Source: Anniella stebbinsi (Eukaryota; Chordata; Lepidosauria; Squamata; Anniellidae). Taken from it: 64,000 nucleotides of DNA. Where the stretch lies: NCBI GenBank assembly GCA_029215795.1, contig JARDYH010000003.1:62844609-62908608 (forward strand). Reading direction: 5' to 3'. Positions 10,781 to 22,140 of this stretch are shown piece by piece (within the stretch, counting starts at the first letter, position 1; each line of letters starts with the position of its first letter). Under the pieces are notes generated by a model. It did no database searches, was not told where the DNA came from, and saw nothing but the letters and a program-made list of their open reading frames with translations. The position numbers and the translations under genes were made by a program.

Positions 10781-12716
10781 GTTTAACCCTTTTTTCCCAC
10801 TCTGTTTCCCTGATCTAAATCTTCCCCCATTCCCTGAAAACTTATTAGCTGCAAGGGGGAACATATACAGATAAATGTGTGTTTTCTCTCATGGACCTAA
10901 AGTAACTTCAGAGAGGGGAGATTTACACCAAGGAAATGCATGAGAGGTAAAGATGAACATGCCTTATCCCAGTACCACTTTCCTAATATTCAAGACATAT
11001 AAATTAATGTGGCTGTTAATTAATACTTTTTAAAAAACCTACAGATCTCCCACATCATCTCTAACAATCTAATTGTTCAGTCATTTTTGGCTGTCTAAGG
11101 GGCTGTCTATACATGGGGAAAGCCTTGTGTTGTCTTTGCATCTGTGCTGCGTCGGTTAGATGATGCAGACGTTGTTTTGCAGCCACAGCAGGGCTTACCT
11201 GCAATGCTGTGATTTGAAAAAGTCAGTGATTTGCCTTGACTTTTTCAATCGGAGCGACATCAATACGGTGCTTCCGCCATCTGATGTCACTCCAGGGCCA
11301 ATCCAGGTTCAACCGGGCAGCGGTGCCTGGTGGAAGGCAACCAGCGATTGGTTGCCTTCCACCAGGAAGAGGGTGGGGTGGCTTTGGTACCTGGATGGCC
11401 ACCCAGAAACCCAGCACTCCATCCTCGGGATTATCCGACCCCACCTTAGGAGAGAGAAAGCATGGGGTTTGAGAGGGAGGCGACACTTAACACTACTAAC
11501 CAAATCTAAGTTAAACAGGTTCTTTAAATAAATGAACTTATAAAACAAATGGAAATAGAGGAGGGGGGAATGACTAGTTTGATATTAGCAAAGGCACACA
11601 AACAAAAATGCTAATTATTTTGCAGAAGATGGTCATAAGTATTAAATATCTTCTTTCCCTAAAACCACTCTTGGTGGTAGTCTGAGTAATTCCTTGCCTT
11701 CAAAGACAATCTCCATGAACAAGGGGAAGGTATCATCAGGCTTGGGGGAACCCCAAGCTTTGCAGAAGCCCAGTGAGAACTCAGCATGCTCAGTGGACAC
11801 TGAATGCTGACTGTCATGGGGAAGAGAGACAAACAGAAAACCAGAGAAATGGGGAATGGGATGGAGTGTCCTAGAATGGGGCACAGGTTGCTGGAACCTG
11901 GAACAGGAATATTCCACACCGCAACATTTTGTTGCAGGTCCCACTTGTTTCTGATTACACATGAATTTCTTTGTGACACTCCAAAGTACATCCCATGTTC
12001 CCCTGAGACTACAGAGTACCCAGAATGTAAATATATAAACAGATTTCCACAAGGAGGAGTGCAGCTTTCTTTCCTCCAAACCTACTGCCCTTGGTCATAA
12101 ATTTTAACAGTAATATATATTAGTATCTGTTAAAAAAGTTTTTAACAATAGACATCTGAACAAACGTTTACAACACCATTCATCATGGCCATTTTCCTGC
12201 ACCTTCTCATCTGTTACTTTTATCATCTTTACTTCTTTTTAAAACTCTATGTGTGTGTATGTCTGCCCTGAGCATGTGTGTACCTCTCCCACTGAAATCA
12301 ATGGGGCTTACAGTGACTCTGACTGTGTAATGCCCATTATTTGTAATCAAATATTTCTCTTTTCTTCTTACAAAGGAAGGGATATTTGGTCCAGCTGAGA
12401 CCGGTATATGCTTGTGTGCTCTATGTATTTTCAGACATGGAAGAACAGTTGGGGTACAGTGTCTCATGCACAGTTACTATTTAAAATGCAATATTTACAA
12501 TTCAGTGAATATTCACCATCCATATGTTCTACAATTATAAGCTGACTTCATTAGCATGCTGCATCATTTATTATTCAGTTCTCATTTTTGCTGCTTTTGT
12601 TAAATGCAGTTTGGTTTAAATAGTTTTCTCCTGGCCAAAGTAAAAGCACTATTAATTGAAGAATTTAACATAATTGGAAGATGTTTATTCAGAAATACCT
12701 TACTATCTCGGTGTTG
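10781..12716. other. Mostly unrecognised; MITE-like fragment near 11,097-11,400
   Basis: Around 11,097 the sequence GGGGCTGTCTATACATGG resembles the left end of a MITE, followed by GC-richer sequence with local inverted repeats (GGTGGAAGGCAACC and its complement at 11,328-11,368). No right end was found. The rest shows nothing. Confidence 0.35.

Positions 12717-12746
<30 letters not shown>
12717..12746 (+). repeat. (CT)n microsatellite
   Basis: About 12 CT dinucleotides followed by CCCTCCCTC. Confidence 0.9.
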
Positions 12747-12747
<1 letters not shown>

Positions 12748-13023
12748 CCTCATATCTCTCTATGCTCACCCACGTAACTACAATTACAGGGAGGTCTTCC
12801 AGTCTGACCTATTTCAAATCAGTCATGAAAATAACAAGCATCTTTGGCATATTCAAAATAGCTCATTCCCTCCTGCCTGTGCCCTTGCAAACCTAGAAAA
12901 ATAATATAGATACTTGATCAGCTTGTGATTGCAAATACATTTCATCAGTGCATAGATTTTCAGATTAAAAACAAAGAGACACACTATGGTCCATGAGTAA
13001 AAAAAAAATCCAAAAGCTGCACC

Positions 13024-13049
13024 GTGGGGGGGGGGGGGGGGAGGGGGCA
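13024..13049 (+). repeat. Poly(G) tract
   Basis: A run of more than 15 G's broken only by one A, then GGGGGCAGGG. Confidence 0.85.
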
Positions 13050-13083
13050 GGGACAGGGAAACCAAATTCTATTTTTAAGCAAT

Positions 13084-13500
13084 TAGAGATTTGCAAATCA
13101 GCAAAACCTGAGCTCACTCAAAACTTGATCTGATTCAAGTCCATATCAGATTGCGAACTTTGGTTCCCGCCCCTTTTTGCATTAAATTCCATGTGTATTT
13201 TCCCAAATGGATGCATCAATTGTGCACATCTTTGAAATGTACGCATTCTTTTTCTATTGGTTAAGGCATATTTGTGTGCATTTTTCAAAACGATGCATTT
13301 GCTCATGGGTGGGTGGGTGTGTTTCAAATATGTGCATGTTATCGAACACTTGTTTTTGGCATGCGATTCACATTGCGATCTCAGAAATGTATGGGCTTCA
13401 ACTGCAGATTGCATCTTAGTCTGTGTTCAGTTCAGAACCTGCAAATTGGGTAAATCCTGATCAAAACTGAACTGAAATAAATTTTTCATCCATCCGTATA
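13084..13500. mobile_element. Possible degenerate hAT-like element
   Basis: Starts TAGAGATTTGCAAATC and ends near CATCCATCCGTATAG. The interior has repeated TGTGCAT/TTTTGCATT words like the fragment at 8567-8870. Ends pair poorly and no TSD was confirmed. Confidence 0.3.
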
Positions 13501-14035
13501 GACAATACTTCATTAGGACCAACCAGAGCCTTGCAAAAGCTTGTGCAAGCTTTCAATTGCTCCAGAACTCTTCACCTGGTTAAGCATTATGTGAAGAAGA
13601 TGGTGGGAGAAGAAGCAGAAAAGTTCAAACGTTAGGCCAGATCTTACCATTGTTCATTTTATTTCTGCTGAATTCCCATTGAAGGGCTCTGTGTGTCTCA
13701 GCCAGGACAAGAGGCAGATCTGAATTATAGACAGCCTTTGTATTTTCAGAACTGGGAGTCAAACATTGAATATTTGTCCTAGAATGATGTTATCTGATAC
13801 TGGTAACACCTACCAGCGACTCATTCAGGCTGCAGTCATCGTTTTATTACTATATTGGAACTGAGTCCTCATGGCCACAAGATCAGCACAGACCTCTGGT
13901 AGGACTTTGGGTACATCACTTGATGTCTCCCTCTGTTTCAGTTCCTTTTTATACAGTGCAACAGATACAGCAGTTCACCATTTCATAGGGTGCTACTTTT
14001 AGACTCCAAGGTAGTGCTGGTACCATCTAAAGTGC

Positions 14036-14150
14036 CTAGAATCAGAGTTGGATGAGACCTCAAAGGTCACATAGTCTATCCTCCTGCAGATGCAGGGTAA
14101 AGTTTCTATCAAATGTCAAGAAAACGGTCTGCACACTGCTCATATTCTGT
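14036..14150 (-). mobile_element. CR1 LINE 3' fragment, antisense
   Basis: AGAGTTGGATGAGACCTCAA followed by GGTCACATAGTCTATCCTCC is the complement of the 3' end of CR1-type LINEs. Short and diverged. Confidence 0.6.
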
Positions 14151-15585
14151 CATTTCATGTCTCTCTAAGGCCCTTGACATTGCATACCAGAGAGGTGTTC
14201 TCCTTGTTGCTCTTTCCAATGAAATTATATATGGATCTACTAGACTCCATAAGATCCCCACACCAGTAAGCAAGGGCAGCACACAGTGGTAGGATAACCA
14301 AGATCAGCCATGTAGATTGCACAGGTAAGGTATTTGTAACACTTATACCAGGGTATTAATGGAGGACAGCCGTGCCTCCATTGTTAAGGGCCGTCAGTAA
14401 AAACCACATTCCGCCATGTTAAAGTGATAATTGGGGGGGGGGGGTCATTCTAACAGCCATAAAATCGAAAATATTTCATCAACTTTCTGAAATTTACAGG
14501 TGCCAGAAAGAAATGTTTGTTTACATTACTTGAAATTTCAAGAACATTGGTGAAAGATTGAAGGAAGGAGAGCAGTTTAAGGTAGAAAAGGAATACAAAC
14601 CTCTCTCCCTGCTTTTGTAAAATTTACTTCCGGGTTGAGACTTTTTGTGCTCACAATTTGCATAATTTCTAGAGCCTTATTAACTAATCCAGTGGTGGGG
14701 TCTTCTTTCTCCTTGACTGTAGTGGGTGGAAAGCTTTTCTTTTTAAAAAAATTCCCTTCGGTTGACTTTTAAGGACTATTTTAACCTCTCATTCAAGTCA
14801 ATGAGGTGGCCATCTTCCCTCATAACGCGACACTGACACATGCTCAGTAGCGTCGCTCTCCCCCCTCCCTCCTGCCTTAGAATGTGGGGTGGGTGAGTGA
14901 AATGGCCGCTGCCTCTATAGCACAGGCCTTTTGAGTGAAGAAGAAGAGTTTTTCTTTTCTCTTCTGGAATATGCATTCCATTGGCTCTGAGAGTATTTTG
15001 GGCTATCTTTATAAGGCCAGTTTGCTATTTTACTCCCTGGTTAAGCAGGGTGTGGTTCCTCTGGATCCATGACAACCTGATCTTCAGATCTCTCCTGGGA
15101 ATAGGTGGCTATACCTTTCTTTCTATCCCCCCCACCCCATACACACACAGTGTGCTCCTTCCCTCTTTTCTAAGAGTTTGGTCCATACTGCTATAAGTTG
15201 AAAGCTTAAAACACTTCATTTAATTAGTTTAGGCCGGTGTTAAGTTTTAAGTACAAGTTGAAACCTTTCAAAGTGCTTCTGGGCCTAAAACGTTGGTTTC
15301 GGCCTAGTCACCCTGTTTTTCTAATAAGGTTTAGAAACAGTTGAGCTGTCGTTTATTTTGCAAAGTGTACACACATGGATTTTCTTTCTAATCCTTGCAG
15401 TCTACACTGGCTCCCTCCTTGATGTGTTTTTGGATGCAGACAAACCCTTTTTTGTTCCAGCAGGCCTTTGGCAAATAATCTGGACCTCTGTCTATACCTT
15501 TGACTTTTAAATTGTTATGTATTTAAAATGTTTTAAATGCTTTAATATTGAAAAGTATTTAATTATATTTTAACTTTTGTATATT
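14151..15585. other. No recognised feature
   Basis: Contains a poly(G) run at 14,433-14,444 and a GC-richer patch near 14,820-14,900. No gene or firm repeat identified. Confidence 0.4.
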
Positions 15586-15898
15586 TAGGCTGACCATATG
15601 AAAAGGAGGACAGGGCACATGTAACTTTAACAATTGTAGAGAAAAGGGAATTTCAGCCAGTGTCATTTGTATGCAATTAGTCCCTGGTGAAATTCCCTCT
15701 TCATCACAACAGTTAAAGTTGCAGGCACTATACTAGAGTGACCATATACAAAATAAGGCAGGGCCCCTGCAACTTTAACTGTTGTGATGAAGAGGGAATT
15801 TCACCAGGAACTAATTGCATACAAATAACACTGGCTGAAATCCCCTTTTCTCTACAACTGTTAAAGTTACATGAGCCCTGTCCTCCTTTTCATATGGT
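15586..15898. mobile_element. Inverted-dimer MITE, copy B
   Basis: Same family as 10,461-10,780, with the dimer centre in the opposite orientation (internal TAGAGTGACCATATACAAAA at about 15,734). The left end TAGGCTGACCATATG is intact; the right end stops at CATATGGT and loses the expected CAGCCTA. GTATATT occurs at 15,579-15,585 and again at 15,904-15,910 but is not cleanly adjacent to the right end. Confidence 0.75.
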
Positions 15899-15910
15899 AT
15901 ATAGTATATT

Positions 15911-16747
15911 CCTATTTATAGGTTTTAGCTGTATATGTTTTAGTTTTGTAAGGCTGCCCTGAGGCCCAGCATTGGGCAAAAGGCAGGATACTACCACTAC
16001 TACTAGTAGTAATGTTTCAGATTTCACTTCTGCATCTGATGTTCTTTTGCATTTACTTTTCTTTATAAACCATTCATATCTTAAGACTTCTTGTGTGGCA
16101 TGTTTTCATTGGTTTAACAAGTTAAAAGGGGTATTCACTGTTTTCATGCTTATGTTATAAAATCTATTTTCAACAGACCTAGTAACTTCAAGAGTAACAG
16201 AGTTGGGGAAAATCCTCAATCTCTTTGCTATCAGAGCACTGAGTAAGGGACCCCTAGAGATAATTTAGACTGACCCCAACCACAAAACACTATTCCCCCT
16301 TCTGAAGAGATCTGAACCACAGACTACTAAAGACAAACAAAGTAGCAGGCCATAATAACAGTTCTCATGTGGCCATTTGCCTTATGAGGCAGGTGCTCTG
16401 CGGGCTACCAAATGGAGGGACTAACAAGCCATAAAGTTGCCTGGCTGGGTCTGCCAGAAATCCACCCTCAACACTCCTGGAAGGTCCATGTTCTATAGCA
16501 CCTGCTGTCAGATGAACTTGAGGGAATCCCTCCCTCCACCTCTGGGTTTAATTTTCTGGCTTCCCCTGACTGGACCTTGCAGGAAACTATAGGGATAGAC
16601 AGAGCAGGCATTCATAGCACACATAGAATGCTGAGACTGGCAAATCTAAAAGCAAGTGTGTTGCTTTTCAAGAACCAAGGAAATTCAATGGGTCTTACTT
16701 TTGTGTAAATATCTAGGGATGGAAATGCAGCCTGTGCAAGAATTGAG
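15911..16747. other. No recognised feature
   Basis: Includes a short CTACTACTAGTAG-type run at about 15,993-16,011. Nothing else seen. Confidence 0.4.
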
Positions 16748-17379
16748 TAGGGTGACCATATTTGGGAAACCAAAAAAGAGGACACCTAGTGGGTGGCAGG
16801 AAAATGGCTTTCTGGGGCCACCTTAAAGTCCCCAATTGGAGCAGAGGAGGGGAAAGCATGTCATTCTCACCCCACCCCACTGCTCCAATCAGGCCTTTTT
16901 CTATAATGTCTGGAAATGACACATTTTTCCCTTTTAAGGCCTTGATTGGAGCAGTGGGAGAGAATGACACACCTCCAGAAAGCATGTCATTCCCCGCTGC
17001 CACGCTACTGGTGGCCTTAAAAGGGAAAGTGTGTAATTCCAGGTCACTATAGACTATTGCATAAAATCCCCTCTGACATCGAGGATACAACAAAAACCAG
17101 GAGAAATCTGGGGAAATCATGAAAGTTTTTTTTAATTTATTATTGCATTTATATCACACCTTTTTTTCTGCCAAGAAACCCAAGGTGGCATACATAATCC
17201 TCCTCCTCTCCATTTTATCCTCACAACAGCAACCCTGTGAGGTGGGTTGGGCTGAGAGTCTGCAACTGGCCCAAAGTCACCCAATGGGTTTCCATGGCTA
17301 AGTGGGGAGTAGAACCCAGATCTCCCAGCTCCCAGTCCAACACTTTAGGCCACTACGCCACACCCTAATGGTCACCCTA
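16748..17379. mobile_element. Non-autonomous hAT element (TAGGGTGACCATA ends) carrying a SINE
   Basis: Ends TAGGGTGACCATATTTGGGA and (reverse complement) TAGGGTGACCATTAGGG, flanked by GAATTGAG (16,740-16,747) and GAATTCAG (17,380-17,387), an 8-bp TSD matching at 7 of 8. The left part holds inverted copies of a segment with AATGACACA and GGCCTTGATTGGAGCAG words. A tRNA-derived SINE at 17,120-17,368 has inserted near the right end. Confidence 0.75.
17120..17368 (-). mobile_element. tRNA-derived SINE, squamate type
   Basis: Read on the minus strand it begins with a tRNA-like head: A box TGGCGTAGTGG (17,350-17,360) and B box GGTTCTACTCC (17,306-17,316), the two RNA polymerase III promoter elements. 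A tRNA-unrelated body follows with TGGGTGACTTTGGGCCAGT and CCCAACCCACCTCACAGGG, and an A-rich tail at the 17,120 side. This body is the abundant lizard SINE as I remember it. It is nested in the hAT element at 16,748-17,379, so it is younger than that element. Confidence 0.82.
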
Positions 17380-17382
17380 GAA

Positions 17383-17960
17383 TTCAGCCATGCCAAGTTG
17401 GAAGCAGATCGGTTTGTGCCTTAATTTTTAGGATAGTTTTTTTAAAAGTTTGACTTCAATTTTTTTTCTAAAATTCAAGGCATGAACCAATCTGCTTTCA
17501 ACTTGGCATGGCTAAAGCCTTACTTAAGAGGTACCATGGTGCCAAGTTTCATCTCTTCATCTTTACTTTATTTTTATTTTTAATGTACTGTTCAAGGCCC
17601 TAGATCCGAAAGAGAAGTGTTGGGTTTGAACTTTAAAAAAAATCCTAAAACTCAAGGCATAAACAGATCTGCTTCCAACTTGGCATAGCTCAATCCCTAC
17701 TTAAGAGCTACCATGCTGTCAAGTTTCATCCCTTTATCTTTAAAAATGATGGAATTGTAAGCATTTTAGTTAATTTAAAAAATTAAATTGAAGTTTTAAA
17801 CATTTCTAAAAATCAAGGGATGAACGGATCTGCTTCCAACTTGGCATGGCTAAATCCCTACTTCAGAGCTACCATGATGCCAGGTTTCATCTCTTTATCT
17901 TTACAAATGAGGGTGATGCAAGCATTTTGGTTGATTTATTAATGTTAAAAGTGAGTTCAA
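17383..17960. repeat. Diverged tandem repeat, about 170-bp unit
   Basis: The words CTGCTTCCAACTTGGCATGG, then CTACTTAAGAGCTACCATG and GCCAAGTTTCATCTCTTTAT, recur at about 17,490, 17,670 and 17,830. An inverted copy of the first word is at 17,388-17,415. The structure and the AAGTTTCAT...TTTAAAAATGA phrase resemble monomers in the terminal repeats of the hAT at 43,561, so it may be part of a related non-autonomous transposon. No ends were identified. Confidence 0.55.
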
Positions 17961-18076
17961 CACATAATACTAGCTTTGATTTTATATTGGATGTCAAGAT
18001 GGTATAACATTCTGGCTGACGCTGGCTTGGTTGTCAACTGTATAATATCCAGTCATCCGTTACACAAAGCCATGAA

Positions 18077-18463
18077 ATTCATTAAACAAAAAACGTACTA
18101 TTTACAAAAACAATGTTAAGGCTCTACAGATTCCAACCAAGCACCAAAAAGCAGGGAAATTGGGAGTTAAGGCTCACAAGCCTTAACGCCACATCCTCCC
18201 TAAGGAGGCAAAAAGTGCAAGTGAAATTCTTATTCTCCCAAAGCAGATAAACCATGAGGACAGGGTGGAGAATATGATATGCAGAGGTGACTGTGGGTTT
18301 GTGAAAAACTGATCACGAACAACTTAGGGCCACCTACTTCTCTTTTTTTGTTTAGAGCAGCCCTTCCCCAACCTGGTGCCCTCCAAAGGTGTTGGACTAA
18401 AACTCCCATCATTGCAAGTCAGTATGTCCCATGGTCAGGAATGCTGGGACTTGTCATCTCAAA
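18077..18463 (+). repeat. Left arm of a 387-bp inverted repeat
   Basis: Pairs with 19,568-19,954 on the opposite strand with only scattered mismatches over the whole length. It includes the left part of the palindromic MITE at 18,362-18,498. The outer edge is at ATTCATTAAAC. Confidence 0.85.
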
Positions 18464-18498
18464 CACCTGGAGGGCAGCAGGATGGGGAATGCTGTTCC
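18362..18498. mobile_element. Palindromic MITE (CTTCCCCAACCTGGTGCCC ends)
   Basis: About 130-bp foldback whose halves read CTTCCCCAACCTGGTGCCCT and, complemented, CATTCCCCATCCTGCTGCCC, with ACTCCCATCATTG in the middle. A second full copy is at 22,027-22,140, and partial arms occur near 5600, 18,890, 19,410 and 19,590-19,675. Confidence 0.7.
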
Positions 18499-19567
18499 AT
18501 ACCCTTACCAAATACAGGGTCTGCCCAATACTTTTCTCTCACACACATCTCGCATATAGCAGCACTCTTGATAACAAAAGGGGCACTATTCATTACAGAT
18601 CTAGAACCAGAGCATGTGCCAGGCACTTCCAACTTTTGGTCAATATCCTGCCTTTCAAAGAACCAATGTTTTTTTTTTCTTAAAATGTATTTACAAAAAA
18701 ATATACTGTTCACTCCCCACAATCCCTGCACAATACATCATCTCATAAAAGCAACAGCGGAGCAGAAGAGGTTTAGTTTGGCTGTCTTGAACACCTTTCA
18801 GATGAGATTAGTTTGCAATCCTATACCTCTTGGGAGAAAGCCCTAGTGAATTCAGTGGCACTGGCTTCTGAGAAGACATGTATAGGAGTCAACCTTCTCC
18901 AGCCTGGTGCTCTCCAGATGTGTTGCACTGTAACTCCCATGTTATGTGTCATGGGGAAGACAAAAATCAATTCACACTTAATTTTAAAATAATACTTACG
19001 CATGAAAGTATTAGGTGGTAGCTCTGTCTTTGATCTCACACTGCTGAACAAGTAAGAGAAATCCTTTATCTGATATTCAAGAAACAGACATCCTATGCCA
19101 TGTGTTGAAAACTAATGTTGATGTCTGAAGGGCTATCTGGATTAGGTATTCAAGATTCATTCATTGTTGTTTCATTTGGTTTTGACAGTTTATTTAAAGT
19201 GATGCAGCTCTTTTGTAGTTCCTTGATTGATCACATAATGCTGGAAAACGTCATACTTTAGTACAGATGTGGGCAGAAAATAGATCTATCCTGATGATTT
19301 GGACATCAACTCGCGGCATTCCTGATAACTGCCCATGCTGATAGGGGCTTTTACAAGTTGAATTCCAAAACATCTGAAGATCTACATTCTGCCTTCCCTT
19401 GTTCTTGAACAACATTCCCCAACCTGGTGCCTGTCAGATATGTTGGTTTGCAACTCTCAACATAAGGAGATGCTCTAAGAAATGAGAAGTAGCTGTTCCT
19501 AAGTTGTTCATCATCATTTCCCACAACCCCACAGTCACCTCTGCAGATCAAATTGCATATCTAGATT

Positions 19568-19954
19568 TTTGAGATGACAAGTCCCAGCATTCCTGACCAT
19601 GGGACATACTGACTTGCAATGATGGGAGTTGTAATCCAACACCTTTGGAGGGCACCAGGTTGGGGAAGGGCTGCTCTAAACAAAAAAAGAGAAGTAGGTG
19701 GCCCTAAGTTGTTTGTGATCAGTTTTCCACAACCCCACAGTCACCTCTGCATATCATATCCTCCACCCTGTCCTCATGGTTTATCTGCTTTGGGAGAATG
19801 AGAATTTCACTTGCACTTTCTGCCTCCTTAGGGAAGATGTGGCGTTAAGGCTTGTGAGCCTTAACTCCCAATTTCCCTGCTTTTTGGTGCTTGGTTGGAA
19901 ACTGTAGAGCCTTAACATTGTTTTTGTAAACCGTAGGTTTTTTGTTTAATGAAT
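19568..19954 (-). repeat. Right arm of the 387-bp inverted repeat
   Basis: Reverse complement of 18,077-18,463, same length, ending TTTAATGAAT. It breaks inside the palindromic MITE, at a TTTTTGAGATGAC edge, while the left arm carries the MITE complete. Confidence 0.85.
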
Positions 19955-19991
19955 AAGATCATAAATCCTCTTAGTGTAAAAGTGCACAAGT

Positions 19992-20311
19992 TAGGCTGAC
20001 CGTATGAAAAGGAGGACAGGGCTCATGTAACTTTAACAGTTGTAGAGAAAAGGGAATTTCAGCCAGTGTCATTTGTATGCAATTAGTTCCTGGTGAAATT
20101 CCCTCTTCATCACAACAGTTAAAGTTGCAGGGGCCCTGCCTTCTTTTGTATATGGTCACTTTAGTATAGTACCTGCACCTTTAACTGTTGCGATGAAGAG
20201 GGACTATTTCCAGGAACTAATTGCATACAAATGACACTGGCTGAAATTCCCTTTTCTCTAGAACTGTTAAAGTTACATGAGCCCTGTCCTCCTTTTCATA
20301 TGGTCAGCCTA
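19992..20311. mobile_element. 320-bp inverted-dimer MITE, copy C
   Basis: Same length and structure as copy A (10,461-10,780): TAGGCTGACCGTATGAAAAG at the left, complement at the right. Flanked by a perfect 7-mer CACAAGT at 19,985-19,991 and 20,312-20,318. Confidence 0.85.
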
Positions 20312-22026
20312 CACAAGTAAAGGGCTTGCATTCCTATGTGGGAGAATGTTTACTAGGAAGCGAATAGGACTTTTGATCTCTCTCTGGACCAAAACATACA
20401 TTACTGTAAATAGTGTTTATCTGCTATGTCTTCTTTTTTGGTTTTACTCTAGAGTAAGCACCAAGGCCCTGCTCTGAACCTTAAATACTTTCCTACCCTC
20501 CACATTAGGGCCTCAATCTGGATCAGGGGCCTTGCACCTACTCTAGAGTAAAAATGACCAGGGGAAATACATTGCTGCTAGATATGCATTTAAAGTAACA
20601 TCAGTTTGGGCCCTGAGTTAGCAACATCTTTGCCTATGGAAGATATGACTCAAACATTTCTCAAAATCAGAGCGCTTCTATGGCTTAGCTGTATATAGTT
20701 GTCAATGGGAGTTCTGTTATATTCCATCAAACTGGATGTTCTGCTGTGCTCTTTTCCCCACATGTCAACAGCAGCAGGAGAATAGCTGCTTATCCTTCCA
20801 AAGCTGATGACGCCAGCAACTGTAGAGTACACAAGACCTTCTGCATAGGTTTTACAATTCATTCTGCAACAGTTATTTTAAAGGCAGAATATGTCTTCCT
20901 TCACCAGACCAGAAGAAAGGCACTGTCCTATAGCCACAGTACAAGGAGAAAGGAAGAAGAGATGAACAGCAACAAATCAGTCAGCTTGTGGCCTCGTCAT
21001 GGAAAAGCTTACTTTTCTGAGAATATATGCTAAGCCTTAATGCTGTCTTTGCTTCCACTTGGTAGAGAAAATTGAAAAGATTTGCTGTTTCAATAATGCT
21101 AGCAGGGCCAGCTCAGTCCTCTTGGGAATAAAGAGATTGTTTATTAGTGGAAGGAAAGGAAGCTTGGTCCATGCTGCTTAATTGTCATCACACAGACCAG
21201 TCCAACAGATTTGTGAACCAGAGGATACCCAGGAGGACATTTCTGTCTGATCTTGCAGTACAAATCAACAGACTGGCAGGAAAACAAACAGAATGATTTA
21301 ATAGTTATTGACTAACAGTGGTGGCGCTGGAAAAAAAATATATTGGGAGGACACCGAAAGAGTGGAATGCATTTGAAGACAGGCTTCGCCCAACATATTA
21401 GGTTTCTGAGATTCAACCCTATTTCCTGGGGGCCGACTTAAGACAAGGGTTCTGTGTGCTTTTAAAATCACACTACACATGTTAATGGGCTCACCACTGC
21501 AATGATGTCTATCTTAAATTAATCATCACTGTCTGTAGTGTTTTTGCATTTCTGTTCTCTCTGACAACACAGTTTACAACTGTTTACAACACACAGTTTA
21601 CATTACATTGATCTGCCAATTAGAAGGTAAGACTTCATGCATCTGATGAAGTGAACAGAATCCATGAAAGCTTATGCCAGAATAAATTTGTTAGCTTTTA
21701 AGGTGCTAGAGCACTCCGTTGTTTTTTCTGCAATAGACTAACATGGTTATCCCTTTGGTATAGTTCACATTAACGCTCCCATCCGAAAAGTGCTTTCTCT
21801 CATATTGATGAGAGTCGTTTTGGGTTGAATTAGCTTTCAAGTAAGCATGCCCAGAATTGTACCCTTATTTTAAATTCAAGTTTATGATTCCATTATCATT
21901 TGTATGTGAAAAGTGCCTTTCCTTCAAGTGATCACATGAGTCAAGCAATGGAGTGGGCCGGGTGGGGGGGACTATTTGCCTCAAGTGATTTTTGTTCTCC
22001 CTCCTTTGGTGCTGTCTATGGATCAG
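20312..22026. other. Mostly unrecognised; dispersed repeat fragment near 21,630-21,745
   Basis: GCATCTGATGAAGTGAACAG ... GAAAGCTTATGCCAGAATAA ... GACTAACATGGTTATCC at 21,636-21,745 matches a phrase I recall as a widespread amniote repeat (possibly Penelope-like; class uncertain). No gene was seen in the remainder. Confidence 0.4.
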
Positions 22027-22140
22027 TCTTCCCCAATCTGGTACCCTCTAGGTCTGTTGGCCTCTGATTCTCATCATGGCTGTGGGTGATGGGTGTTGTA
22101 GTCCAACAGAGCTGGAGGGCTCCAGATTGGGAAAGGCTGC
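22027..22140. mobile_element. Palindromic MITE, second copy
   Basis: CTTCCCCAATCTGGTACCCT at the left pairs with GAGGGCTCCAGATTGGGAAA at the right. Same family as 18,362-18,498. Confidence 0.7.

Noticed and set aside
11642..12079. 145-codon minus-strand frame as a host exon
   Set aside because: Overlapping open frames on both strands, no recognisable domain, and no matching splice context that I could defend.
15904..15910. GTATATT as a 7-bp TSD of MITE copy B
   Set aside because: It requires the right terminus CAGCCTA to be replaced by ATATA; the flank is itself AT-repetitive, so it was not counted as support.
17306..17360. tRNA gene on the minus strand
   Set aside because: A and B boxes are present but no cloverleaf or anticodon arm is recognisable, and the sequence continues into the SINE body and A-rich tail.
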